From Gemmatimonadota bacterium (lineage in GTDB: Bacteria > Gemmatimonadota > Gemmatimonadetes > Gemmatimonadales > Gemmatimonadaceae): 33,668 bases of DNA. The stretch lies in NCBI GenBank assembly GCA_026387895.1, contig JAPLKT010000022.1, positions 1 through 33,668 of the forward strand, given 5' to 3'. The translations under genes and the position numbers were made by a program. The notes beneath the pieces are model-generated. The model saw only the letters and a program-made list of their open reading frames with translations. It did not search any database and was not told the origin of the DNA. Of the stretch, positions 1 through 7,807 are shown piece after piece. Each line of letters begins with the position of its first letter. The first letter of the stretch is position 1.

Positions 1-844
1 CGGCTGTGGGATTGGCGATCCCCTTTCCGGCAATGTCCGGAGCCGTTCCATGCACCGCTTCGAAGATTGCCGCGTTCTTGCCGATGTTGGCGCCCGGCGT
101 CAGCCCAAGGCCACCCACCAGCCCGCTGGTGAGATCGCTCAGAATGTCTCCAAACAGATTCGTCGTCACAATCACATCGAAACGCTCCGGACGCATCACG
201 AGCTCCATGGCGCAGGCGTCGACGATCTTCTCTTCGACCTCAATCTGCCCCGCGTACTCCTTGGCAATCTCGCGCCCCACTTCAAGAAACAAACCCTGCG
301 AATACTTGAGGATATTCGCTTTGTGCACGAGCGACACCTTTTTGCGGCCATGCTGCACGGCAAATTCGAATGCGTACCGATGAATACGCTCGGCGCCAAA
401 TCGCGTGACCACTGCGGTGGACTGCGCCGCAGCATGCTCGTCGTCGCCGATCTTTACATAGTTCTCAATCCCGATGTAGAGCCCTTCGGTGTTCTCGCGC
501 ACCAACACGATATCGACGTCGGTAAAGCGCAGCCCCGGCAACACCGAGCGCGCGGGACGGACATTCGCGTAGAGGTCGAACGTCTTCCGAAGCGCCACGT
601 TGATCGAGCGGAATCCCTTCCCCACTGGGGTCTCCAGCGGTCCCTTGAGTGCGAGCTTGGTCTTTCGAATGGACGCGAGCGTCTGATCGGGAATAGGATC
701 GTTGTACGCCGTGACCGCTGCCATACCAGCCAGCTGGCGGTCCCACACGATATCTGCACCTGCGGCGTCGAGCAGGCGAACGGTGGCCTCGGTGATGCTG
801 GGGCCGATGCCGTCGCCAGGAATTAGCGTTGCGTGAATTGACAT
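1..844 (-). CDS. icd: NAD-dependent isocitrate dehydrogenase (partial, C-terminus beyond window)
   Basis: Translating the minus strand from the ATG at 844-842 gives about 281 residues that remain open at base 1, so the C-terminus is missing. The N-terminus carries the family signature IPGDGIGPSI. A GPLETPVGKGFRS-INVALRK segment and FDLYANVRPARS form the substrate-binding region, followed by RENTEGLYIGIENY, a Lys-containing VHKANILKYS segment, and near the edge TNLFGDILSDL and AVHGTAPDIAGKG (metal and NAD binding). The enzyme oxidatively decarboxylates isocitrate to 2-oxoglutarate in the cytoplasm (TCA cycle). The NVALRK/NVRPARS wording fits NAD-type isocitrate dehydrogenase better than 3-isopropylmalate dehydrogenase, but the two families are homologous and part of the protein is missing. 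It lies 43 bases downstream of the small secreted-protein gene on the same strand. Confidence 0.9.
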   Translation of the reverse strand, partial: MSIHATLIPGDGIGPSITEATVRLLDAAGADIVWDRQLAGMAAVTAYNDPIPDQTLASIRKTKLALKGPLETPVGKGFRSINVALRKTFDLYANVRPARSVLPGLRFTDVDIVLVRENTEGLYIGIENYVKIGDDEHAAAQSTAVVTRFGAERIHRYAFEFAVQHGRKKVSLVHKANILKYSQGLFLEVGREIAKEYAGQIEVEEKIVDACAMELVMRPERFDVIVTTNLFGDILSDLTSGLVGGLGLTPGANIGKNAAIFEAVHGTAPDIAGKGIANPTA

Positions 845-863
845 GTCTTTGAGTATCGGTTGT

Positions 864-882
864 ACCCCGGAATGCCCGGGGT
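864..882. other. Perfect 7-bp hairpin between the secreted-protein gene and icd
   Basis: ACCCCGG (864-870) is followed by a 5-base loop and CCGGGGT (876-882). It sits in the 43-base gap between the stop at 888 and the icd start at 844. No T-run follows on either strand, so it is not a standard intrinsic terminator. It could be an mRNA-processing or attenuation hairpin ahead of icd. Confidence 0.35.
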
Positions 883-887
883 GACAG

Positions 888-1440
888 TCATCGTGGGGCC
901 GCCAATGCAGCCACCTGCGTGACCAACGAACTGAACAACAGGGGGTCGCTCCCACTGGCAACCGCGTCGCCGAACACTTCCCCCACCCATAGCACCGTGG
1001 ATCCACGGCCGTCCACCAACACAAGTCGCAGTCGTGCGCGCTGACGTGCGCCCTGCCGCTCCACCGTCAACTGCACCGGTAGCAACGCGAGGCGTGTATC
1101 ACCCAGCGCAATCAGCGGACGGAGGTTTGATGCCACGATCTCTGGGAGTTGATCCCCGCCCTTCAGCGTCACACTCGACAACGACTTCGTGCCGAGTGCG
1201 TATGGGTCTCCGGTATACATCACATTGCGTTTGGCGGATCGGACAACATCCGCGGCATAGCCCCAGCCCTTCCCAATCCCAGTCGCCGCAATCGCCGCGC
1301 CGAGCGAGTCGTCGAGCGCTCGCCGCATGCCGTCCCACATGCCCACCAGCCGAAACTGGAGCGCCCCCACGCACCTGCGCCATCCCCACCCCAGAGAGGG
1401 CAAACAGTAAAGCGAGCACTCGGGGAAAAATTCGGCGCAC
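888..1440 (-). CDS. Small secreted protein of unknown function, apparently frameshifted after the signal peptide
   Basis: I do not recognise the family. The minus strand from a GTG at 1440 encodes a good signal peptide: RRIF, a hydrophobic core of about 12 residues (VLALLFALSGVG), then M-A-Q. That frame soon turns into low-quality sequence. The neighbouring frame picks up a plausible domain of about 150 residues (from LVGMWDGMRRALDD to VAALAAPR, stop TGA at 888-890). The two frames join if one base is removed from the five-C run at 1364-1368 (plus strand). The span 888-1440 is 553 bases, one more than a multiple of three, as expected for a single extra base. The domain frame alone is open from an ATG at 1499, but its first 50 residues look neither signal-like nor conserved. 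It could be a real frameshift, a sequencing error, or a shorter cytoplasmic protein. Confidence 0.5.
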
Positions 1441-1545
1441 AGGAGACTTGATTGGGGGATGATTGAAAGATAACGACCGCCAAACTCCGAAAACACCATC
1501 TACCCGGTTGCGGACCCCCCCTCCTATCCTGCATCTTCTCCCCCC

Positions 1546-3609
1546 ATGCGCACACTCAAAGCCATCGCCTGGGCCCTCGTCTCGCTGACCGGCGCCGGTG
1601 CCTTCGCCTTCCTCGCCCTCCGCAGCGGTGAATCTGTCTCCGCCGGTTGGCTCCTGACCGCGGCCATCTGCACCTACTTGGTGGCCTATCGGTTCTACAG
1701 CAAAATCATCTCGGCGAAGATTTTCGCCCTCGACGCCACGCGCGCCACGCCAGCCGAGCGATTGGCCGACGGGCGCGATTTCGTCCCGACCAATAAGTGG
1801 ATTGTCTTCGGACACCACTTCGCGGCCATCGCGGGCCCGGGTCCGCTCGTCGGCCCAACCCTCGCGGCGCAGTTCGGCTTCCTGCCAGGGTTCATCTGGA
1901 TCGTGGTCGGTGTCGCGCTCGGTGGCGCGGTGCAGGACTGCGTGATCCTCTGCGCCTCTATCCGACGCGACGGCAAATCGCTCGGCCAAATGGCAAAGGA
2001 TGAAATCGGACCCGTCGCCGGTATGACGGCACTCGTCGCGATTCTGGGCATCATGGTCGTGCTCATCGCCGTGCTGGCGTTGGTCGTGGTCAACGCGCTT
2101 AAGTCGAGCCCCTGGGGCACGGTGACGATCGCACTGACGATCCCGATCGCCATGCTGATGGGCATCTACCTCCGCTATCTGCGTCCGGGCAAGGTGCTTG
2201 AGACGACCGCGATGGGGCTCATCCTCCTCGGTTTCTCGCTCTTCGCGGGCCGCTGGGTCGCTGAGAATCCGTCGCTGGCGCCGATGTTCACGCTCACCGG
2301 TACCACGCTCGCCTTGGCGATCATGGTGTACGGTTTCTTTGCCTCGGTGCTGCCGGTCTGGTTGCTGCTGGCGCCGCGCGACTACCTCTCGGCGTTCGTG
2401 AAGATCGGTGTGGTACTCGCACTCGCCGTCGGCATTCTCGTCACCCTGCCGCCGCTCCAGATGCCCGCCTTCACGCGGTTTATCGATGGCAGCGGTCCGG
2501 TGTTCGCCGGGAAAATCTTCCCCTTCGTCTTTATCACGATTGCCTGCGGCGCGATTTCTGGATTCCACTCGCTGATTGCGAGCGGTACCACGCCCAAGCT
2601 GCTGGAGAACGAGGCCGACGCACGATTCATTGGCTATGGCGCGATGCTCACCGAGTCGCTCGTCGCCACTATGGCGCTGATTGCGGCCTGCGTGCTGACC
2701 CCGGGCACCTACTTCGCAATCAACGCACCGGCCGGCATCATCGGCACCACGGTGGAAAGCGCGTCACAGGTCGTGAGCAACTGGGGTTTCGCTATTACGC
2801 CCGCCGAGTTGACGACGCTGGCGCAGCAGGTGCAGGAGAGTTCGTTGCTCTCGCGTACGGGCGGCGCTCCGTCGCTCGCCGTGGGTATGGCGCACATCTT
2901 CGCGAACATTCTGGGCGGCGGTGGCGCGATGGCGATGTGGTACCACTTCGCCATCATGTTCGAAGCGTTGTTTATCCTCACGACGCTTGACGCCGGCACG
3001 CGTGTCGGACGTTTCATGCTGCAGGACTTGGGCAAGCATGTGTGGGAGCCGTTTGGTCGGGTGTCGTGGTACCCAGCCGTGGTGACCGCCAGCGCGATGT
3101 TCGTGGGGATGTGGGGCTATTTCCTCTATCAGGGAGTCACCGATCCGCTCGGCGGAATCAATTCGCTCTGGCCGCTGTTTGGGATTAGCAACCAGCTGCT
3201 CGCCGCCGTTGCGCTCTGCGTCGGAACAACCATCATCATCCGGATGGGGAAGAAGAAGTACGCCTTCGTCACGCTGATCCCGCTGAGCTGGCTGGTCACC
3301 GTCACGCTTACGGCCGGCTACATCAAGATTTTCTCGGATGACCCCAAGCTGGGCTTCCTCTCGCACGCCGCGCTGGTGGCGCAGAAGGTCGCCGCCGGAA
3401 CACTCCCCGCCGGTGCTAAGACTGCGGCCGACGCAGCGCGCATGATCTTCAATGACCGCCTTGATGCGGGCGTCGCCGCGTTCTTTATGGTGTCGGTGCT
3501 CGTGGTGCTCGGCGCTTCGATGATGAAGTGGTACGGTGTGCTCAGTGGCGCGATCCCCGTCGGGAGCACCGAAGTCCCGTACTCGCCGCGCCAAGCCAAG
3601 GCCGCGTGA
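1546..3609 (+). CDS. cstA: Carbon starvation protein A, peptide/pyruvate transporter
   Basis: This 687-residue inner-membrane protein has about 16-18 hydrophobic segments and the usual length for the family. Family hallmarks are present: RFYSK near residue 50, the GHHFAAIAGPGPLVGPTLA block near residues 85-105, a GGAVQD segment, GFHSLIASGTTPKL near residue 340, and the C-terminal domain (TLDAGTRVGRFMLQDL, then LWPLFGISNQLLA). CstA proteins import peptides, and related BtsT-type members import pyruvate, usually during carbon limitation; substrate choice cannot be read here. The ATG at 1546 directly precedes the first membrane helix, and the preceding bases are C-rich without a clear Shine-Dalgarno. 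A small YbdD/YjiX gene follows 25 bases after the stop, the standard partner arrangement. Confidence 0.95.
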   Translation: MRTLKAIAWALVSLTGAGAFAFLALRSGESVSAGWLLTAAICTYLVAYRFYSKIISAKIFALDATRATPAERLADGRDFVPTNKWIVFGHHFAAIAGPGPLVGPTLAAQFGFLPGFIWIVVGVALGGAVQDCVILCASIRRDGKSLGQMAKDEIGPVAGMTALVAILGIMVVLIAVLALVVVNALKSSPWGTVTIALTIPIAMLMGIYLRYLRPGKVLETTAMGLILLGFSLFAGRWVAENPSLAPMFTLTGTTLALAIMVYGFFASVLPVWLLLAPRDYLSAFVKIGVVLALAVGILVTLPPLQMPAFTRFIDGSGPVFAGKIFPFVFITIACGAISGFHSLIASGTTPKLLENEADARFIGYGAMLTESLVATMALIAACVLTPGTYFAINAPAGIIGTTVESASQVVSNWGFAITPAELTTLAQQVQESSLLSRTGGAPSLAVGMAHIFANILGGGGAMAMWYHFAIMFEALFILTTLDAGTRVGRFMLQDLGKHVWEPFGRVSWYPAVVTASAMFVGMWGYFLYQGVTDPLGGINSLWPLFGISNQLLAAVALCVGTTIIIRMGKKKYAFVTLIPLSWLVTVTLTAGYIKIFSDDPKLGFLSHAALVAQKVAAGTLPAGAKTAADAARMIFNDRLDAGVAAFFMVSVLVVLGASMMKWYGVLSGAIPVGSTEVPYSPRQAKAA

Positions 3610-3634
3610 TTCATTTGAAGATGCAGGTGCGCCC

Positions 3635-3838
3635 GTGAGTGTTTCAACCGTGCTGCAGTGGCCGAGCTTCCCCGCGATCGTGCGCATGTGCCGCGCGATT
3701 GTTGGCGCGCCAGACTATGCCGGATACGTGCAGCACCTGCGGGAGCATCACCCCGAGATCGCCCCGCTGAGCGAGCCGGAGTTCCAGAAGGAGCGATGGG
3801 ACGCAAAATATTCGCGGCCAGGCAGTCGCTGCTGCTAA
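3635..3838 (+). CDS. YbdD/YjiX family small protein, CstA partner
   Basis: A 67-residue protein starting at GTG 3635 with AGGTG eight bases upstream. The sequence has the family pattern: an aromatic/basic N-terminus, IVRMCRAIVGAPDYAGYVQHL, a HHPE segment, then a PEFQKERWDAKYSRPGSRCC tail. YbdD/YjiX proteins (DUF466) are 60-70 residues and nearly always encoded right after cstA or btsT, where they are thought to support transporter activity. The in-frame region upstream of the GTG overlaps the end of cstA and is not typical of the family, which decides the start. It is probably cotranscribed with cstA, and the hairpin at 3851-3888 ends the unit. Confidence 0.85.
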   Translation: MSVSTVLQWPSFPAIVRMCRAIVGAPDYAGYVQHLREHHPEIAPLSEPEFQKERWDAKYSRPGSRCC

Positions 3839-3850
3839 CAGAGTATATAC

Positions 3851-3888
3851 GAAACGCGGCGTCCCAGAGTTCTAGGACGCCGCGTTTC
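3851..3888. terminator. Strong hairpin between convergent ybdD and namZ
   Basis: GAAACGCGGCGTCC (3851-3864) pairs perfectly with GGACGCCGCGTTTC (3875-3888) across a 10-base loop. It lies between the end of the plus-strand ybdD gene (3838) and the end of the minus-strand namZ gene (3906). Position and stem strength support a bidirectional terminator, although neither side has a long uninterrupted T-run. Confidence 0.7.
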
Positions 3889-3905
3889 GGTTGTAGGTAG
3901 CTCAA

Positions 3906-5141
3906 TCAGCGATAGATCACATACGGCGCGATCTTCGTCCGGAACGATGCAGACTCGGCGTTCCAGCTCGCGAGTAGGGCATCCACCGTTCCCTGCTCCA
4001 CGGCCGCACGCAGTTGATCCGTGCCGGCCAACCGGTCAATTGACGACGCTCGCCAGGTGAAATCCTTCGGGTGACGCGCATAGATGGCGCGCAGCATCCG
4101 CACACCCATCTCTACCGGCTTCACGGCGTTGCGATCGGTCACGCGCACCTTGAGCATCGGAATCGTCTGCCCGGCGAACTTGTAGCCCGCCTCAATCGTT
4201 CGCGCGGTGGAATCAAAGCGCACGCCGGGGATCTTCATCACGTTGAGTTCGGCTGCAATCGCGCCCGCATCAGACATCCACGACGCACCAATCAACGTGA
4301 ACGGATCCTCGGTGCCGCGCCCCTCCGTGACACTCGTTCCCTCAAAGAACACCGTGCCCGGGTACAGGAGTTCGGATTCCGACGTGCGAAGATTCGGCGA
4401 CGGGTTCACGCGCGGAATCCCTGTTTCGTCAAACCACATCGAGCGCCGGTAGCCCTGCATCGGTACGACTTTGATGTCCGCCTTGATGAAGCCAGACCCC
4501 ACGATGTAGCGCATCAACTCACCCGCGGTGAGTCCATACCGCAGGGCAACCGGGTGTCGGCCCACGAGCGACGAAAACTTCGGATCCAGGATATTTCCCT
4601 CGACGCGATCCGCGCGAATCGGATTCGGACGGTCAAGCACGATCACCGTCTTTCCAGCGGCCGCCGCCATATCGGCAAGGGTCCACTCAAAGGTGTAGAC
4701 GCGCGCACCCACGTCCTGGATGTCATACAAGAGGACATCGACGTCCTTCAACATCGCCGGCGTCGGAACCGCGACATCACCAAACAACGAATAGATCGGC
4801 ACGCCCGTCGCAGAGTCTACCGCCGACGCGACCTTCTCTCCCGCCTTCGCCACGCCGCGCAATCCGTGCTCAGGCCCAAAGAGCGCCGTCAACTTGACCC
4901 CCGGCGCCTTAAACAGCAGGTCGATCGTACTGGTCCCCTTGCGGTCGCGTCCGGAATGGTTGGTCAGCAGCCCAACCCGCTTCCCGCGGATGAGATGCAT
5001 CGAGTCGGTCAGCAGCACCTCGATTCCGGGGCGCACGTTCCCCGCAACGAGTGGCGCGGTGCCTTGTGCGTGCAACGGCGCCGATGGCGTGAGCTGACTG
5101 AGGGCGCCAACGAGGGCGAAAACGAGCGAGCGTGACATCAT
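3906..5141 (-). CDS. namZ: Secreted exo-beta-N-acetylmuramidase (NamZ, DUF1343)
   Basis: A 411-residue protein with an N-terminal signal peptide (hydrophobic residues 6-20, likely cleavage after L-H-A-Q near residue 26). The DUF1343 blocks appear in order: VGLLTNHSGRD (near 55), ALFGPEHGLRG (near 85), LLYDIQDVGARVYTFEWTL (near 140), VIVLDRPNPI (near 170), YGLTAGELM, NPSPNLRTSE and YPGTVFFEGT followed by EGRGTEDPF. Characterised NamZ enzymes remove terminal MurNAc from the non-reducing end of peptidoglycan fragments (CAZy GH171). The protein is probably exported and acts in cell-wall turnover or scavenging. It is transcribed alone, divergently from the 830-residue secreted protein; the 173-base gap between them must hold both promoters. 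A TTGACG on the minus strand (5190-5185) is a possible -35 element, but I see no convincing -10. Confidence 0.9.
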   Translation of the reverse strand: MMSRSLVFALVGALSQLTPSAPLHAQGTAPLVAGNVRPGIEVLLTDSMHLIRGKRVGLLTNHSGRDRKGTSTIDLLFKAPGVKLTALFGPEHGLRGVAKAGEKVASAVDSATGVPIYSLFGDVAVPTPAMLKDVDVLLYDIQDVGARVYTFEWTLADMAAAAGKTVIVLDRPNPIRADRVEGNILDPKFSSLVGRHPVALRYGLTAGELMRYIVGSGFIKADIKVVPMQGYRRSMWFDETGIPRVNPSPNLRTSESELLYPGTVFFEGTSVTEGRGTEDPFTLIGASWMSDAGAIAAELNVMKIPGVRFDSTARTIEAGYKFAGQTIPMLKVRVTDRNAVKPVEMGVRMLRAIYARHPKDFTWRASSIDRLAGTDQLRAAVEQGTVDALLASWNAESASFRTKIAPYVIYR

Positions 5142-5314
5142 CGTCGGAGGGGTGACGAGAAGCGGACGGTAGCTAAAGTCAGAACGTCAACTCCCTGAAA
5201 ATGCATCGAATCTCGCGAGTGCAACAGCCCGGCGCTTCCCCAACCCCCGCTGGATCCGCCGTACGACGCTCCGTTCGAGTAGCGGGAGCCCCGTAGCGAC
5301 GATAGCTTCGACGC

Positions 5315-7807
5315 ATGATCGGCCACTGGCGCATCGCTCGACTCGGGACGCTCGCGGCGCTGCTGTTCGGCGTCGTCTGCGTGGCTGCTGCGTCCTCGAG
5401 CCCCCTCGGTGCACAGCAACTCCGCGGTACCGTGCTCATGCCGGACAGCGCCACCAAAGCCCCCGGGGTGATTATCGAGCTCCTGGCGAGCTCCGGCGCC
5501 TTAGTCGAGCGCACCCTCACGAATGCCCGCGGTGACTTTTCCCTCACCGCCCCGGGGCCCGGCCGCTACAGCGCGCGTGCGCTCCGCGTTGGCTTTCGTC
5601 CAACCCTCGTCGCTGCATTCGACCTTGCGACACCGTCGAGTACCGCGACAATCACCATCGTCCTCAACACTCGCCCCGTCGCCCTCGACGCCATCAGTGT
5701 TGTCACCAACGATCAGTGCCACCTGCGACCGGATTCTGGCCAGATGGTCTACGCGGTCTGGAACGAAGCGAGCAAAGCCTTGCTCTCCTCTCGGCTTTCT
5801 GCCGCTGGCGCTCCACTCGTCGCGGAGTGGATCACCTATTCGCGCGTCACCGACCCGCTCGAACTCCGCGTTGCGGAGCAGACGGTTCGGAGCACCAAGA
5901 GCATGACGACGACAGTCTTTCGCAGCTGGGACGCCGAAAGCCTCGCGGTGAATGGCTACCTGGTAGACCGGGGCGACAGCACCGTTTTCCACGCGCCCGA
6001 TGCACAGGTGCTCTTGAGCGACGTCTTCGCAAGCGGACACTGTCTGCGCCTGCAACGCGCCAGCGCCGACAGCGCGACGTTGATTGGGGTGCGCTTTGAA
6101 CCGACAACGCGTCGCGACAACATCTACGATATCGCCGGCACCTTCTGGGTCGACCGAGCCACCGCCGAACTGCGCGCACTCGACTTCAGCTACATCGGAC
6201 TCCCCAAGGCCGCCAACGATGCCCGCCCCGGGGGACATGTCGAGTTCACCCATCTCACGAGCGGTAACTGGATCGTCAACCGCTGGTTCCTCCGCCTCCC
6301 ACAACTGGGATCGCAACTGCGCGACCAACGCGCGGGGAACTTCCGTACGACCTCAACCGCCACCGTTTTGCGCGCGCTCCGGATTGCTGGCGGCGAAGTG
6401 GTCTCCATCACGCGGGACGGCACACAACTCTTCCGCGGCGTACTCCCAGAGGTGCGCGTGACCGTCGCAAGCCGCGATCCGCAGCACCCCGCGCGCGACG
6501 CCACCGTTACCCTTGAGGGCACCGACTACGAGGCTCACGCCGACAGCACCGGCACCGTTGTAATCCCACAAGTTCTCCCGGGCACCTATCGGGCATTGGG
6601 CCAAACCCCGACAATGGTCCTCGCCCTCGTCCCGCCATCAACACGCGACCTCGCGGTCGGCACTGCGGCCCGCGCGCGCGCGCGCTCCGGTGCGCGAACT
6701 GACTCGCTGCCGCTCCCCAGTCTGCGCGACGTCATGCACGCGGCCTGCACCGGCGACGACGACACCGCCGCGAACGCCATGCTCGTCGGCTTCGTGCGCG
6801 ACTCACTCGGCGTGGGTCGCCCCGACGTCGCCGTCAGCGCGAGCTGGCTCGACACGCGCAACCTGAGCGGTGGCCTGCTCACCACCTCCGCCGACGGCGT
6901 CGCCATTCGCACCGGCGATATCGGCCAGTACCGCCTCTGTGGCGTCCCGCGGCGCGAACGGATTACGCTACGCAGTGAGTCCGACAGTCTCCGCGGCGCA
7001 CAGACCTTTGTGATTGCCGATAGCGAATCGGTACGCGCCGCCGACATCGAACTGCGCACCGCCCGCCTCGACTCCCCCGACGCCCTCCCCGCGCTCCTCG
7101 AGCTCGTCGTCACCGCCCCAGGCGGCGCCGCACTGGGCGATGTGGTGCTCGACGTCACCAGCGGCACATTCAGCAAGCGGATCCGCACCTCCGACAAAGG
7201 ACTCGCGCTGATCGCCAACGTCCCTCCAGGACTCGTCACGGTCCGCACGCGACGCGTGGGATTCCTCGCGGGTGAACTCGCACTCCTCGCACGCCCAGGG
7301 CGCAACACGGTGCCGATTCACCTCGCCGTGAACCTCCCCCCGCAACTCGACACCGTGCGGATCATGGGAAGCCGTCGCGTCTCGGGACGCCTCGACGAGT
7401 TCGAAACACGTCGCCTCCGGCACGAGGCGAGTGCGAGCATCACCGCCTCCGATATCGCCAAGCGAAACCCCGTGAGCACTTGGCAGATGCTCACGACGGT
7501 GCCTGCGGTGACCGTTGCCGAGCGGATGGGCGTAGTCGTCGCGCAGTCATCCCGCGGTCGGCTTCCGTCACTGATGGGACCGATGGCCCCCTGCCCCTAC
7601 AACATCATGGTCGACGGCGTCCAAATGCAGAGCATCGTGGGCGACGACGGACAACCGCACATCGACCTCAAGCTCCTTCCCTCGCCGAGCGAGGTGCATG
7701 GGATTGAGGTGTTCGGCGGGCCATCGAGCATCCCGTTGAAGTACGGCGGCACGGGGAACAACCAGTGGTGCGGCCTTATCGCGATCTGGACGAAAGACGG
7801 CCGATAG
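5315..7807 (+). CDS. Secreted protein with carboxypeptidase-regulatory-like repeats and a C-terminal TonB plug-like domain, no barrel
   Basis: This 830-residue protein has a signal peptide (hydrophobic residues 12-28, cleavage after L-G-A-Q near 34). Regulatory-like beta-sandwich modules follow: LRGTVLMPDS...PGVIIELL (35-125), a second near residues 390-440 (VTVASRDPQHPARDATVTLEG), a third near 490-570 (MLVGFVRDSLGVGRPDVAVSA) and a fourth near 600-680 (LELVVTAPGGAALGDVVLDV). Residues 125-370 form an unassigned region rich in D and T. The last 140 residues resemble a TonB-receptor plug: RLDEFETRR, ITASDIAKRNPVSTWQMLTTVPAV, YNIMVDGVQMQ, and VHGIEVFGGPSSIPLKYGG. The protein stops there, where a TonB-dependent receptor would continue into a barrel of roughly 500 residues or more. 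Barrel-less proteins of this type are common in Gemmatimonadota, and their function is unknown. The last 32 bases overlap the convergent MFS gene. Confidence 0.8.
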   Translation: MIGHWRIARLGTLAALLFGVVCVAAASSSPLGAQQLRGTVLMPDSATKAPGVIIELLASSGALVERTLTNARGDFSLTAPGPGRYSARALRVGFRPTLVAAFDLATPSSTATITIVLNTRPVALDAISVVTNDQCHLRPDSGQMVYAVWNEASKALLSSRLSAAGAPLVAEWITYSRVTDPLELRVAEQTVRSTKSMTTTVFRSWDAESLAVNGYLVDRGDSTVFHAPDAQVLLSDVFASGHCLRLQRASADSATLIGVRFEPTTRRDNIYDIAGTFWVDRATAELRALDFSYIGLPKAANDARPGGHVEFTHLTSGNWIVNRWFLRLPQLGSQLRDQRAGNFRTTSTATVLRALRIAGGEVVSITRDGTQLFRGVLPEVRVTVASRDPQHPARDATVTLEGTDYEAHADSTGTVVIPQVLPGTYRALGQTPTMVLALVPPSTRDLAVGTAARARARSGARTDSLPLPSLRDVMHAACTGDDDTAANAMLVGFVRDSLGVGRPDVAVSASWLDTRNLSGGLLTTSADGVAIRTGDIGQYRLCGVPRRERITLRSESDSLRGAQTFVIADSESVRAADIELRTARLDSPDALPALLELVVTAPGGAALGDVVLDVTSGTFSKRIRTSDKGLALIANVPPGLVTVRTRRVGFLAGELALLARPGRNTVPIHLAVNLPPQLDTVRIMGSRRVSGRLDEFETRRLRHEASASITASDIAKRNPVSTWQMLTTVPAVTVAERMGVVVAQSSRGRLPSLMGPMAPCPYNIMVDGVQMQSIVGDDGQPHIDLKLLPSPSEVHGIEVFGGPSSIPLKYGGTGNNQWCGLIAIWTKDGR

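Noticed and set aside
1099-2568. Long minus-strand open frame opposite cstA
   Set aside because: It is rich in R, D, E, G and H without hydrophobic core, typical of the antisense of a GC-rich membrane-protein gene. cstA on the plus strand has unmistakable family motifs.
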